DNA of 64,000 nt from Planomicrobium soli (GCF_003014655.1 NZ_PYAT01000003.1:1-64000), one strand, 5' to 3'; shown: positions 34,694 to 43,787, counted from the stretch's first letter. The notes: a model not told the origin generated them from the sequence alone. Made by a program: numbers and translations.

Positions 34694-35045
34694 AATGTTG
34701 GAAGAATACGGCTGGTAAATGGATATCGTTCTTGCTAAAGAATATGATGCCATCCATGCTAATTATCATACTCATAGCGTTCAAGAGAATTTTAGCCATA
34801 TGGATTTTCAAATAGTACTTAGTATGGATCCTGAAATAGCACACCAAATATTCATTAATTTAAATACAATGCAAAGTTACTAACATTAAGTTTTTTAATC
34901 GAAGAGGAAGCTGTTTTTAAAATTAATGGACACAGAGTGGTGGTTTTTATTAATAACTGTCCTTTTAAGATATGCCAGGGAGGGCAGTGCCTAGTTTGAA
35001 AGTATGCCTTGTTTCACCCACTATTCAGAAAGATTCTGGGAAGTA
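34694..35045 (+). pseudogene. DUF4262-like protein remnant
   Basis: MLEEYGW-stop-MDIVLAKEYDAIHANYHTH lies in a single frame across the TAA at 34716. It continues VQENFSHMDFQIVLSMDPEIAHQIFINLN to the TAA at 34881, after which a shifted frame reads EEEAVFKINGHRVVVFINNCPFK. The NYHTHG...H.DFQIVL pattern matches DUF4262. Stops and a shift show it is broken; the 54-codon part 34719-34883 may still be made. Confidence 0.55.
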
Positions 35046-35048
35046 TGA

Positions 35049-35303
35049 TTGTTTATTGCTTCTTTGAAAGTTTTAAATATAGTTCTCATGCTTTCATCTG
35101 CTATTCTTATCTATACAAAGGCGACAGGCCTATTAGTTGCCATACTTCCATTTGTTGCAGGAGCATTACTTTACACTTATATTCGTAAAGCATTCTCGGA
35201 ACCAATAAAAACTTTAAATACAGGCTGCACGGAAGTCCGATGCTGTCTGAATAGGAAAATCAAAGAAGAGATCATTAGTGATCTCTTCTTTCTTAGTTTA
35301 TAA
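35049..35303 (+). CDS. Doubtful small hydrophobic ORF
   Basis: 84 codons from a TTG start with two hydrophobic stretches (VLNIVLMLSSAILIYT, GLLVAILPFVAGALLYTYI). The reading frame runs into the terminator hairpin at 35262-35297, and no ribosome binding site is seen. It may be the remains of a membrane protein gene. Confidence 0.25.
   Translation: MFIASLKVLNIVLMLSSAILIYTKATGLLVAILPFVAGALLYTYIRKAFSEPIKTLNTGCTEVRCCLNRKIKEEIISDLFFLSL
35262..35297. terminator. Bidirectional hairpin terminator
   Basis: AAAGAAGAGATCA-TTAG-TGATCTCTTCTTT between convergent reading frames. Confidence 0.8.
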
Positions 35304-35697
35304 AGTTGTGAATTTCGTATAAATTATCTTCAAATTCTTTATAGTAAATTTGTTTTTCTTCATCAGTCAGTCCTCCATACTCACCGCTGATAATGTTAGC
35401 TACTTTTAGAAGCTCCGAGAATTCTTTTGCCACTCCTAAATCTATCATTTCGCTTTTGTCAATAGATCTAAGAGCGATAAAAGTTATATCCTTTTCCGTG
35501 TTCTCTTCATCAACTGTTCCGCTATTCCAGTGATTCCAAGCGGTTTTTATATAATCCCTTGCATTTCCTTCATTAGCTACGTGTTCCGTGTTCTTTTTTG
35601 CGGAAACATCTTCTTCTGGTGCCAAGTTGACCCAAGCGATCAACAACACCATAGCAGAGAGCAAGGCTATAGGAAAGCCGACAATGATTTTCTTCAT
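35293..35697 (-). CDS. Hypothetical exported or membrane-anchored protein
   Basis: 134 residues with an N-terminal signal/anchor (KKIIVGFPIALLSAMVLLIAWVNLA, about 2-26) and an acidic, helical extracytoplasmic domain (RDYIKTAWNHWNSGTVDEENTEKD, EEKQIYYKEFEDNLYEIHNF). No lipobox cysteine. Family unknown. AGGAGGAATGGG precedes the ATG. The 35.7-36.0 kb gap behind it shows nothing clear. Confidence 0.6.
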   Translation of the reverse strand: MKKIIVGFPIALLSAMVLLIAWVNLAPEEDVSAKKNTEHVANEGNARDYIKTAWNHWNSGTVDEENTEKDITFIALRSIDKSEMIDLGVAKEFSELLKVANIISGEYGGLTDEEKQIYYKEFEDNLYEIHNFIN

Positions 35698-35990
35698 CCC
35701 ATTCCTCCTATTCTATCTTCTTATTGTAACACAAGAAAACCCAGTTTTTATCCAATTAATCCAGCGTTAAGAGGATGAATTTTGTTTTTACTATTCTTTA
35801 TAAGAAAAATACAAAAAGAAGTAAATGTCATCGCCATTAATAAACTGGTTCTTCTTCAATCTTGATAAGTTTTTCCACTTAATCAGCCTCAAGACGGAGT
35901 TTAAACTAATTCTCAGGTTCATTACACAAAAGCCGTTCAGACGTTAAAATGAAGTCAAGGGGAAAGAAGCCATAGAAAGCAGGGAAAACG

Positions 35991-36986
35991 ATGAAAACTA
36001 AAAAGATAAGTAGATCTTTGAGAGTTTTGAGGAATGCTTTATTAGCTATGGTAACAGTATTTGTTATGTGGGCCGTTGCCAGTAATGTTACGACTGCGTA
36101 TGAACAAAAAAAGTATCCGGCAACAGGTCAACTAGTTGAAGTAGACGGTAACCATATGCATATCTATACAAAGGGCAATGGGGAAAATACTGTCATTTTA
36201 TTAAGTGGATTGGGTACTGCAGCACCAGTATTGGATTTTGAACCTTTACTAAATGAGATGTCAAAGAAGAACAAGGTTGTAGTGGTAGAGTTATTTGGAT
36301 ATGGCTGGAGTGATAGGACCGAAAAGGAACGAACCGTGGAAAATATAACGGAAGAAATAAGAATAGCATTACAAAAAGCGAATATAGAAGGCCCATATAT
36401 ACTGATGCCGCATTCCATTTCGGGAATCTATAGCATGTATTACGCCAATAAATATCCAGAGGAGATAAAAGCGATTATCGGAATTGACCCTACATTGCCA
36501 AAGCAATTTGACTATCGTGGCGATTCTGCCCCTACTCTACCCAACTTGATCGGTCTAGCAGCACCAACTGGAATTACAAGATTGATATCCTCTTTGAGCC
36601 CGGATATTTTCCTCCCGTCAGCCGCGGATGCTACTTATTCCGAAGAGAATATGAAAATGTTGAAAACTCTTTTCGCTTGGAATGGCTACAACAAAAATGT
36701 AATCGCTGAAACAAATGAAATACAGTATACCGTTGATAAGATGATTGATATGACGTTTCCGTCAGATTTACCGGTCATGATTTTCACCCCTGAAGAAAAT
36801 AAAGTAATCGATGAAGACGGGAAATCCAAGGTGATTTATTATCAAGCGCAGTTAAGTCATGGTTCTTCCAATAAACTTGTCACCTTAGATGGAGGCCATT
36901 ACCTGCATTGGACTCGGTATAAAGAGATGAGCCAATATGTTAACGAATTCGTCGAAGCTCATCAAAGATTGCCTTTACCGAATTGA
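35991..36986 (+). CDS. Alpha/beta-hydrolase, membrane-anchored
   Basis: 331 residues. An N-terminal hydrophobic segment (RNALLAMVTVFVMWAVASNV, about 12-32) anchors or exports it. The hydrolase core has the oxyanion segment VILLSGLGTAAPVLDFEP, the nucleophile elbow PHSISG (Ser, with Pro replacing the usual Gly), GIDPTLP and a closing histidine in LDGGHYLHWTRY. The reaction is unknown. A CAGGGAAAA site precedes the ATG. Confidence 0.82.
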   Translation: MKTKKISRSLRVLRNALLAMVTVFVMWAVASNVTTAYEQKKYPATGQLVEVDGNHMHIYTKGNGENTVILLSGLGTAAPVLDFEPLLNEMSKKNKVVVVELFGYGWSDRTEKERTVENITEEIRIALQKANIEGPYILMPHSISGIYSMYYANKYPEEIKAIIGIDPTLPKQFDYRGDSAPTLPNLIGLAAPTGITRLISSLSPDIFLPSAADATYSEENMKMLKTLFAWNGYNKNVIAETNEIQYTVDKMIDMTFPSDLPVMIFTPEENKVIDEDGKSKVIYYQAQLSHGSSNKLVTLDGGHYLHWTRYKEMSQYVNEFVEAHQRLPLPN

Positions 36987-37374
36987 TAACGATGACGGTC
37001 CTCCGGCTTTGACCTTTAACTTCCACCTGGTTTCGGCTCACTTAGTGATGGCCCAAGGGACTCACTTCTGAAAATGGCCGATTTACAATGCGGCTAGCCC
37101 TATTGCTTGGGAAATGAATAATAATTTATGCATAAAAGGAAAAGAAGCCGTTCAAGTTGAGTGGCTTCTTTTCCTTTTATCTAGATTAATGTACTATGAT
37201 GGCGGTTCTCTCTTTCAGAAGCGGCTGCTCCATGTTTAATCTCACTTTCAAAAAAGAACTTACTCTAATAAAGTAAAAATTGGAATTTACTAGCATAGCT
37301 TGATGTGCAATGTTAATCTAGGTTAAGTGCCGAGGTTTTTAGAAAATTATGCAACTAGTATAGAGGAGTCTAAA
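36987..37374. other. Intergenic stretch with one terminator
   Basis: Apart from the hairpin at 37134-37180 nothing coding or repetitive was recognised in these 388 bp. Confidence 0.4.
37134..37180 (+). terminator. Terminator after the hydrolase gene
   Basis: AAAAGGAAAAGAAGCC and GGCTTCTTTTCCTTTT arms, 13-nt loop. Confidence 0.85.
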
Positions 37375-38346
37375 ATGAAAAAGAAAATGAACTATTCAAT
37401 CGTCCTTCTAACGGCCATCTTTCTGGCTGGTTGTACCGATGTCGAAGATGCATCTAATGCCGAAGCAGAAACAGATGCACAAGAAGTATCCGTGGTAGAA
37501 ACAGATAATAGCAACGAAAAAGTAGAAACGATCCCTGTTGTTGAGGAACCGGCAGCGGTAGAAACACCTGCTCAATCCACTAATGAACTGTTCGAAGACT
37601 ACGAATTGATTAAAGTGGATGGCGGTGATTTGTCCGGAACTCGTGAACCGAACGCCGTCACTGACATCGGTTATGGCGATCGGGAGTATTGGGCCTTTAC
37701 GAATGAATATGGGCAGCTCGTGCGTGTCATTGCCGACGAACTCGTACTGCAAGATGACACAAGCGAACCTGTAGAGTCGTCTGGCAGATACTATCCGGAC
37801 GAGGCGAAGGTTCCGGGTGTCGAAAGTGATGTTTTGGATGAAGGGCATGTTATTGCGGATTCACTTGGCGGTGTATCAAATGCTTATAACATTACCCCGC
37901 AAGAGAGCACGCTCAACCGCCATGGCGACCAAGCCTATATGGAAGAAGTAATCCGCAGCGCAGGCGGAGCAACAGATTTTGAAGCCGTTATCACCTATCC
38001 GGATACGGAAACGCAGATTCCATCAAGTTATCAATACACCTATACGGTAATGGGGAACGAGGTCGTCGATACTTTTGACAATGTGAACCCGGATGAAGTA
38101 AACGCATCTCTCGGTTTAACAGGAAGCGAGCCTTCTGATTCCACAAGTTCAGATACAGGCAGTGAGCCCTCAAGTTCTACTGGTACAAACACAAACGGTG
38201 ATGTTTCGAGTGTGGATACAAACGGCAATGGCCAGGTGACGATCAAAGAAGCAAAAGCAGCGGGTTTTAGTATGCCGATAACGAATGATCATTGGTTATA
38301 TCCACATATGCGAGATAATGATAAAGACGGTATGGTCGGCGAGTAA
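37375..38346 (+). CDS. Secreted lipoprotein nuclease (NS_2-like) with excalibur/EF-hand-like C-terminus
   Basis: 323 residues from the ATG at 37375 (GAGGAG upstream). Lipoprotein signal with lipobox LAGC (Cys near 21), an acidic linker, then a DNA/RNA non-specific endonuclease-like block: DEGHVIADSLGGVSNAYNITPQESTLNRHGDQAYMEE. In this family the His of GH and the Asn of NR are catalytic or metal-binding. A Ser/Thr-rich linker leads to a C-terminal calcium-binding-like module (DTNGNGQVTIKEAKAAGF, DNDKDGMVGE). It is predicted to act at the cell surface on DNA, in nutrition, competence or competition. Confidence 0.78.
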   Translation: MKKKMNYSIVLLTAIFLAGCTDVEDASNAEAETDAQEVSVVETDNSNEKVETIPVVEEPAAVETPAQSTNELFEDYELIKVDGGDLSGTREPNAVTDIGYGDREYWAFTNEYGQLVRVIADELVLQDDTSEPVESSGRYYPDEAKVPGVESDVLDEGHVIADSLGGVSNAYNITPQESTLNRHGDQAYMEEVIRSAGGATDFEAVITYPDTETQIPSSYQYTYTVMGNEVVDTFDNVNPDEVNASLGLTGSEPSDSTSSDTGSEPSSSTGTNTNGDVSSVDTNGNGQVTIKEAKAAGFSMPITNDHWLYPHMRDNDKDGMVGE

Positions 38347-38533
38347 GCCACTGGAACGTTGCGGTAAAACAAATGAACGAAAGAGCAGTTTCCTGTTGGT
38401 ACAATAAGTTTTAAGAGCTTCAATATTTAAGTTCGGTTTATTTCAATATTAAAAGAAAAGTTTGTTCTACTAATCGAACTTTTCGGTAATAATAGAATTT
38501 CTATTGAAAAGAAAGTACATAGAATAATTCTAA

Positions 38534-38561
38534 AGTTTACATATCAATGAGTTGCCGTCAG
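38534..38561 (+). repeat. dif-like site (C family)
   Basis: AGTTTACATAT-CAATGA-GTTGCCGTCAG. The left arm matches the XerD-type arm of Bacillus dif; the right arm is degenerate. A terminator hairpin follows. Confidence 0.5.
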
Positions 38562-38578
38562 TATCTATAGGCATCGAA

Positions 38579-38618
38579 ATACCCCAGTAATCCTTATTAA
38601 ACGAGGTTGCTGGGGTAT
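38579..38618. terminator. Hairpin terminator for the EamA gene
   Basis: ATACCCCAG and CTGGGGTAT arms with a 22-nt loop, downstream of the minus-strand EamA gene. The rest of the 38347-38680 gap holds only a dif-like site. Confidence 0.6.
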
Positions 38619-38680
38619 ATTTCATTTACCGTAAACTCAAGATATCATAGCTTTTTATAAGCCAAGTGAATACCGTATCT

Positions 38681-39625
38681 TTAGTTCGAAGCCATATTTC
38701 TTTTTGTATTATCCATTGGGGGATGTTTCTTTTTCCATTGTCTTTCTATATAACCGGTTCCAAATAAAACGCCGGCTACGATGAACAAAAAGCCGATCAA
38801 CTGATAAGCGGTAATGGTTTCATTCAGAAAGATAGCCGCGAACAGGAGGCCGAAAAAAGGCACAAAGTTATTAAATAAGGCAGTTTGTCCTGCACCGATT
38901 TGCTGAATCGCAGCATTGAATATCATATATCCTGCCCCTGTAGCCACGATTCCTGACAGGAAAAACAAAACGTAGATAAACAGCGGGGCAGAAGCCATTT
39001 TGCTGACCCCGGTTGGCTCAGCCATAAAGCTGACAATCAACAACCCAATCGATCCAGCCAGGTACATAATTGTTGTTACCTGTTTTGAGTCCAGTGACGC
39101 CGTTGCTTTTTTCACGAAGATGAAACTGATAGCTTGAGCCAGCATAGCGCCGAATAAAATCCATTCTCCCATGGAAAATTGCATGCCGCTGAAAGATCCG
39201 CCCTGGATAAAAAAGACGCCAGTTAAGGCCAGTATGAAACCCATACTCCGTAATTTCGTTAAGTGTTCGCCTAAAAAGAACACGCCTAGTAAAGCAGTTG
39301 TAAGCGGCACTAATGCGAGAATCAAAGATGCGCTCGAAGCATCAATCATGGTCAACCCGGTTGCCATAAACGAGTGGTGTAAAATGACGCCAAATAGCAT
39401 GCCTAGTAACGTATAAATCCATTCCCTTTTCGATAAACGACGAAGTGATTTTCCAAGAACAATTACAAGTAATGCTGTAATTCCAGCCAGCATAATCCGG
39501 AATGCCGTCATGGTCTGAACAGGCAATTCCTCCACAAGCACTTTGATCATCACAATATTAAGTCCCCAAATAGCAGTGACAGAGAACACCAAACCGTATG
39601 TCAGTAATAATCGTTTTTGATGCAT
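38681..39625 (-). CDS. EamA/DMT-family transporter, 10 TM
   Basis: 314 residues with two five-helix EamA repeats (LVFSVTAIWGLNIVMIKVL at the start; the second repeat begins near GEWILFGAMLAQAISFIFVKK). A basic tail follows the last helix. It exports an unknown metabolite. The ATG at 39625 has AAAGGAGG 7 nt upstream. It is read toward the island and lies downstream of a deacylase gene on the same strand, with a divergent LysR gene nearby that may control them. Confidence 0.86.
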   Translation of the reverse strand: MHQKRLLLTYGLVFSVTAIWGLNIVMIKVLVEELPVQTMTAFRIMLAGITALLVIVLGKSLRRLSKREWIYTLLGMLFGVILHHSFMATGLTMIDASSASLILALVPLTTALLGVFFLGEHLTKLRSMGFILALTGVFFIQGGSFSGMQFSMGEWILFGAMLAQAISFIFVKKATASLDSKQVTTIMYLAGSIGLLIVSFMAEPTGVSKMASAPLFIYVLFFLSGIVATGAGYMIFNAAIQQIGAGQTALFNNFVPFFGLLFAAIFLNETITAYQLIGFLFIVAGVLFGTGYIERQWKKKHPPMDNTKRNMASN

Positions 39626-39720
39626 GCACACACCTCCTTTGAATCTCCCGAAGCTGAAATCAGGAGAGGTCCAGCCAGTTAAAGTTTTTAAGTTTTGAAA
39701 CTTTGTTCTCCTTGTGAATT

Positions 39721-40239
39721 CTATGATTTAATAATCCTCGGAATGTAACCCGCATGAGGAAGGAAATTATCAATAATGTCTTTTGTTTTGAGCTTCAGAT
39801 AGCCGGTTGTCGTCCCGTCGCTGCAGCCATACCACTCCTTTGTCACTACATCCTGATCCACAACGACCTGCACTTGTTTGTCCGTATCCATTAACAGACT
39901 GAATACAGTGGCAGCACCGATTTTGACACCCAAAATACTTTCCATTAGTTCAACAGGGGCGAAGGATACGCGTGAGATTCCGAGCGCACTGCTGAAGTCC
40001 TTGGATTTGAAAGACTTCTCGCCATTTGTGATAAACAGGTAAAATGCTGACTTTTTGCTGTTGCAAAGGAAGAGGGTTTTCACCATTTCCATTTCCAGCT
40101 TCCGGTTAATTTCCACACAGTCTTCCATCGAAATCGCTTCGTCAGTCTCCACTCGTTCAAATGGAATCAATAATTTGTCCAATGATTCATAAGCTTTTTC
40201 TTGCAGGGGGGATTGAAAGGCAGTTGGTGCTGTGTTCAT
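39721..40239 (-). CDS. YbaK/ProX-type aminoacyl-tRNA editing domain protein
   Basis: About 172 residues. The fold signature of YbaK/ProXp trans-editing proteins is present: an N-terminal helix (SPLQEKAYESLDKLLIPFERVETDE), a strand VKTLFLCNSKKSAFYLFITNG with the conserved lysine, and GVKIGAATVFSLLMD near the end. PrdX-like proteins hydrolyse Ala-tRNA(Pro). The ATG at 40239 has only a weak site; an upstream TTG at 40284 is possible. It is divergent from the LysR gene. Confidence 0.8.
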   Translation of the reverse strand: MNTAPTAFQSPLQEKAYESLDKLLIPFERVETDEAISMEDCVEINRKLEMEMVKTLFLCNSKKSAFYLFITNGEKSFKSKDFSSALGISRVSFAPVELMESILGVKIGAATVFSLLMDTDKQVQVVVDQDVVTKEWYGCSDGTTTGYLKLKTKDIIDNFLPHAGYIPRIIKS

Positions 40240-40385
40240 TACATCACTTACAAAAAACAATGTTTCTTTCCCTTCTTTCCTCAAATTGATTTTTTCCTAG
40301 TAATAACATATCATGTGTTCATACATAACAATAACGAACATTTAGCATGTTATCCATGACAAAAACAGATGAAAGGAGGAGAAGT

Positions 40386-41255
40386 ATGAATATCCAAAAA
40401 TTCCTGGTATTTGTGAAAGTAGCTGAACTCGGTAGTTTTACGAAAGCTGCTGAAGCATTAGACTATACTCAGTCGGGAATCAGCCGAATGATTCATGATC
40501 TAGAAACGGAATGGAAGGTCTCGCTTTTTGAAAGAAGCCGTTCCGGTATCAGTTTGACTTCAGATGGAATGAATTTACTTCCTCAGGTAAAGCGTATTTG
40601 TAATGAGCACGAAATTTTGTTGACACGAGTTAATGATTTACACCATATACAGACCGGAATGATTCGGATTGGAACTTTTTCCAGCGTAGCAAGTCACTGG
40701 TTGCCGAACATTATTCGGGCTTATAAGAAGGACTTTCCACAAATCGAATTTGAATTTTTACTTGGCGATTATACGGAAATCGAAAACTGGACTTTAACGG
40801 GTCGTGTTGATTTCGGATTTGTCCGGTTGCCGTCAAAAACAGACCTCGAAACAATTTTCTTAGAGAAAGATCGGCTGCTGGCTGTAGTTCCGGCAGATTA
40901 TCCACTTGCGAATTGTGAAAAATTTCCGATCCAGGAACTGCAAAATAGTCCATTTATGTTGCTGGAAAAGGGATCAAAGGCAGAAGTGGCTGAAATTTTC
41001 GAGAAGCACCAAATTATGCCCCGGATTAATTTTACAACCTGGGATGATTATGCCATCTTGTCCATGGTGGAAAAGGGGCTCGGGATTAGTATCTTACCGG
41101 AATTGATTTTGCGGCGTATCCCGCACAAAATTAAAGCAATTGAGCTTGAAGTTCCTGCTTATCGGAATATTGGCCTTGCTATGAGAGAACAAAAATCCCT
41201 TTCCTTGGCCTCTAAACGATTTTTAGACTATCTATCCTATCGGAATGAAAAATAA
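40386..41255 (+). CDS. LysR-family transcriptional regulator
   Basis: 289 residues: an N-terminal helix-turn-helix (QKFLVFVKVAELGSFTKAAEALDYTQSGISRMIHDLE), a linker helix, and a periplasmic-binding-protein-like sensor (about 90-289, GMIRIGTFSSVASHWLPNIIRAY, VEKGLGISILPELIL). The ATG at 40386 follows AAAGGAGGAGAAG. It is divergent from the deacylase/EamA pair, the usual LysR target arrangement. Confidence 0.9.
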   Translation: MNIQKFLVFVKVAELGSFTKAAEALDYTQSGISRMIHDLETEWKVSLFERSRSGISLTSDGMNLLPQVKRICNEHEILLTRVNDLHHIQTGMIRIGTFSSVASHWLPNIIRAYKKDFPQIEFEFLLGDYTEIENWTLTGRVDFGFVRLPSKTDLETIFLEKDRLLAVVPADYPLANCEKFPIQELQNSPFMLLEKGSKAEVAEIFEKHQIMPRINFTTWDDYAILSMVEKGLGISILPELILRRIPHKIKAIELEVPAYRNIGLAMREQKSLSLASKRFLDYLSYRNEK

Positions 41256-41303
41256 AAAAGGGTAATGAATCACAGTGGTAGGGATTTATGAGAACTCATT
41301 ACC

Positions 41304-41330
41304 AGTTAACATATGAGGGTTATAGGAAGG
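41304..41330 (+). repeat. dif-like site (C family)
   Basis: AGTTAACATAT-GAGGG-TTATAGGAAGG (centre one base short). It begins a composite C-hairpin-A unit that is repeated at 51441. Confidence 0.6.
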
Positions 41331-41361
41331 AAAGGAGTGATACATATTACTTCTTTCCTTC
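41325..41361 (+). terminator. Hairpin between dif-like and A sites
   Basis: AAGGAAAGGAGT and ACTTCTTTCCTT arms with one mismatch, T-rich after. Confidence 0.6.
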
Positions 41362-41365
41362 ATTT

Positions 41366-41391
41366 GTTCGTTTAAGTGTACTTTTACGAGG
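41366..41391 (+). repeat. A-family site
   Basis: GTTCGTTTAA-GTGTAC-TTTTACGAGG, one copy of the shared 26-bp palindrome. Confidence 0.65.
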
Positions 41392-41444
41392 GGTTTTATT
41401 CAAGAAAGCAAAGGTAATATTTCCTCTACATATTATGGGAATTA

Positions 41445-41476
41445 ATGTTAATCTAATGTAAATGATAGTTACATTC
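41445..41476 (+). repeat. Degenerate B-family copy
   Basis: Only the right arm AGTTACATTC is well kept; the left arm is decayed. Confidence 0.35.
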
Positions 41477-41530
41477 GAAAAGTGAGGAATATGAGTAAGG
41501 AAGAAATAAAATATGAAGGAGAATATATGT

Positions 41531-41794
41531 ATGGTTGAGAAAAGATCAAGAAAGCTTAATCTAATTCCTTTTCTTACAAGTGTTATTTTAGTTCTATGCA
41601 TTCCTTATATTTTTGACATGAAAACAATAACTTTAGGTATGGAGTATAGAGGTTTTCCGTTTAATTGGTTGGCAGTATACCCTAGTAACGGTATTAGTTT
41701 TAAAGGGCTTGGTTTCTTGGTTGACGTAGTAGTGTTTTATTGGCTGATGACATTACTTATAAACAAATTGAAGAAAAAACGTGGAAAACCTTAA
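41531..41794 (+). CDS. Small membrane protein, two TM segments
   Basis: 87 residues, not recognised. Helices at about 10-28 (LIPFLTSVILVLCIPYIF) and 60-80 (GFLVDVVVFYWLMTLLINKL), with an extracellular loop containing WLAVYPSNGISFKGLG and a basic tail KKKRGK. GAAGGAGA precedes the ATG at 41531. A B palindrome begins 1 bp after the stop codon. Confidence 0.6.
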   Translation: MVEKRSRKLNLIPFLTSVILVLCIPYIFDMKTITLGMEYRGFPFNWLAVYPSNGISFKGLGFLVDVVVFYWLMTLLINKLKKKRGKP

Positions 41795-41795
41795 T

Positions 41796-41827
41796 GAATG
41801 CAACTTAGTGGTTTTTATGTTGCATTC
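41796..41827 (+). repeat. B-family 32-bp palindrome
   Basis: GAATGCAACTTA-GTGGTTTT-TATGTTGCATTC; paired changes (TGCA for TGTA in both arms) keep the symmetry, evidence that the palindrome itself matters. Confidence 0.75.
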
Positions 41828-41904
41828 ATTTTCTAGTCAAAGGCCGGTATAAAAAGTATTGAAAAAGCAGTTGCATCCAACTGAATGATTTAGGAGGAGT
41901 AAAT

Positions 41905-42228
41905 GTGCATCCAGTATTTCTAGGAATTATCTTATTTTCTTTACTCGTTTCTTCTCTGATATGCCTTTGGATTATAAAAACAAAAGTTAGCAAATGGACA
42001 AGAATTTTGGTGGCCTTTTCTGTAAACGCGCTAATCCTTTCAATTGCTTCAGCTTTTCTTTATAAATTGGACGTTCAAACTTTCCATAAACAAACAGAAG
42101 GCTTATTTGATTCAATGGGCATAGGGACATTAGTTTTTTTCGTTCCAATAAACACATTTATAACTATTCTTGTTATGGAGTTCATCAAAAATAAAAGGGA
42201 ACGTACAGGTAATGAACGACCAATTTGA
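41905..42228 (+). CDS. Small membrane protein, three TM segments
   Basis: 107 residues, family unknown. Helices at about 4-24, 33-54 and 76-96; a short basic tail KNKRERTGNERP. The start is GTG at 41905, since AGGAGGAG lies 6-7 nt before it and the overlapping ATG runs into a stop. Confidence 0.55.
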   Translation: MHPVFLGIILFSLLVSSLICLWIIKTKVSKWTRILVAFSVNALILSIASAFLYKLDVQTFHKQTEGLFDSMGIGTLVFFVPINTFITILVMEFIKNKRERTGNERPI

Positions 42229-42394
42229 AAGCTACCATGCTGAAGAGTTCAAATGTCATTTCAGTTTCGAACAGTTGAAAACCAAACTAAAACTCCTCCA
42301 GCCTGAGGAACAACTGGAAGCAGAAGAAAAGCTGCAGCAAAATATCCATTATACCTCCCTGGTGCTCAAAAGAATCAAGACCATTTCACGCTAA
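42212..42394 (+). CDS. Hypothetical small helical protein
   Basis: 60 residues, not recognised. Highly charged and helical (FSFEQLKTKLKLLQPEEQLEAEEKLQQNI). It overlaps the end of the preceding gene by 17 bp and has only a weak ACAGG site, so expression by coupling is possible. Confidence 0.45.
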   Translation: MNDQFESYHAEEFKCHFSFEQLKTKLKLLQPEEQLEAEEKLQQNIHYTSLVLKRIKTISR

Positions 42395-42574
42395 AGCAAA
42401 GAATTCGTTTCTCTGCTTGACTGATTGAATTGCTGAATTACTAAATCTGGTTTCTATTAAAGGCTTATGAAATGTCGAAAGCCTAAAACGGTGGGTAAGA
42501 AGTGTTGTTCACATGCATTCAAACGATGAAATAGTACTGAAAAAAATGAGTCCACTCTGCTGGAGGTGTTTGGG

Positions 42575-42799
42575 ATGTTCAAGTCATACCAAAGCTTAGA
42601 TTATAAAGGGAAATTAAGAAGAACGATTTGGGTGTCGGCTTTCTCCGTTTTTCTAATCACCATGATATTTGCGTTTCCGAGATTCCCCCATCGAATGAAT
42701 CTTCTCTTTTCGCTTGGTCTTATTGCGTCCTGTATATACCAACTGCAAAGGGATTACAAAAGATGCAAAAAAGAAGAGCGGCGAAAAGGTTTAAGCTGA
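42575..42799 (+). CDS. Small membrane protein, two TM segments
   Basis: 74 residues, not recognised. Two hydrophobic helices (about 18-37 and 44-60) and a strongly basic C-terminus (QRDYKRCKKEERRKG). CTGGAGGTG precedes the ATG at 42575. A B palindrome lies 67 bp after the stop. Confidence 0.5.
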   Translation: MFKSYQSLDYKGKLRRTIWVSAFSVFLITMIFAFPRFPHRMNLLFSLGLIASCIYQLQRDYKRCKKEERRKGLS

Positions 42800-42866
42800 A
42801 TTTGCGGATTTTTGCTTATGACAGAAAATGCGCGTGATCAAAACTACCTGCGTTTCTATTGCCTAT

Positions 42867-42898
42867 GTATGTAACTTATGCGCAGATAAATTGCATAC
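42867..42898 (+). repeat. B-family 32-bp palindrome (variant)
   Basis: GTATGTAACTTA-TGCGCAGA-TAAATTGCATAC; the outer GTATG/CATAC change is compensated on both arms. Confidence 0.7.
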
Positions 42899-43037
42899 AG
42901 GACTATTAATAGGAAAACAATCAACCTTATGATAGATCGAAAAAGCTTTGATCAGAATTAAGGTACTGAAAACTTAAACAGCAAAGGGAATCATCTAAAC
43001 TTTATAAAGCAGCACTATGTATCTTAAGGAGGCAGAC

Positions 43038-43547
43038 ATGAAAGAAGTTATCATAAAAGAAACAGACAAGTTAAAAGGGCTAAAGTTAAGAACTGCCGGG
43101 AGAGCCGCCAATCTATTCTGGTTGGGCTTTGGCGAAATAATTCCTATCACTCGCAGAGGTGAAACCGAAGAAGCACCTGAATTTGCCCTCCATATTCAAT
43201 GTGCTTGGCGCCTGAGTGCCAACTTTAAAATTGTAGTTGCGTCACAGGACCTTTTTGTTCCCCGTTCTGACTGGGCGGAAGATGATGAAGAATTCGAGTG
43301 GGATATTCCTGGAAATAATCGCTTCGATGAACGAATAACGGATTTTCTTAAGGTTGCCGCTGGAACCTTGTTTATCACAGAGGTGCAAGTGGATTCCCTG
43401 GGTGGGTTGAAAATTTTGATGTCAAATAGCTTTGTGTTGGAAGTGTTTCCGGATTCAAGCGAAGAGTGGGAATTCTGGCGATTTTTTAACCGCCAACAGA
43501 ACAGCCCACATTTTGTCGTTTCCGTCAATGGAGTAGAATACGTCTAA
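43038..43547 (+). CDS. Hypothetical soluble protein, immunity-like size and context
   Basis: 169 residues, not recognised. Mixed alpha/beta with conserved-looking aromatic segments (FALHIQCAWRLSANFKIVVASQDLFVPRSDW, EVFPDSSEEWEFWRFFNRQQNSPHFVVSVNG). It has the look of small families seen beside toxins. AAGGAGGCAGAC before the ATG at 43038 is strong. A B palindrome begins 44 bp after the stop. Confidence 0.6.
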   Translation: MKEVIIKETDKLKGLKLRTAGRAANLFWLGFGEIIPITRRGETEEAPEFALHIQCAWRLSANFKIVVASQDLFVPRSDWAEDDEEFEWDIPGNNRFDERITDFLKVAAGTLFITEVQVDSLGGLKILMSNSFVLEVFPDSSEEWEFWRFFNRQQNSPHFVVSVNGVEYV

Positions 43548-43590
43548 TCTTTGGGATAGGAGCAAGGACAAGTAAATAACTTGCAATTTT

Positions 43591-43622
43591 GAATATAACT
43601 TATTGGTAATTAAGTTACATTC
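43591..43622 (+). repeat. B-family 32-bp palindrome
   Basis: GAATATAACTTA-TTGGTAAT-TAAGTTACATTC. Confidence 0.75.
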
Positions 43623-43787
43623 AATTATGGAATAGCAGGTATTTATTAAAAGAGCGCTTCTTCTATGAGCAGCATGAATTACATACATTTATTCTCAAAG
43701 TATTTCTTAAAATCTAACTCGTATTCTAGGAATTTATTATGCAGAAGACAATTTCCGTAAGCCATTCCAAAAATTCAATTCATCGGG

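Noticed and set aside
34632-34847. Minus-strand frame of 71 codons
   Set aside because: It is antisense to the DUF4262-like remnant, which has clear family similarity on the plus strand.
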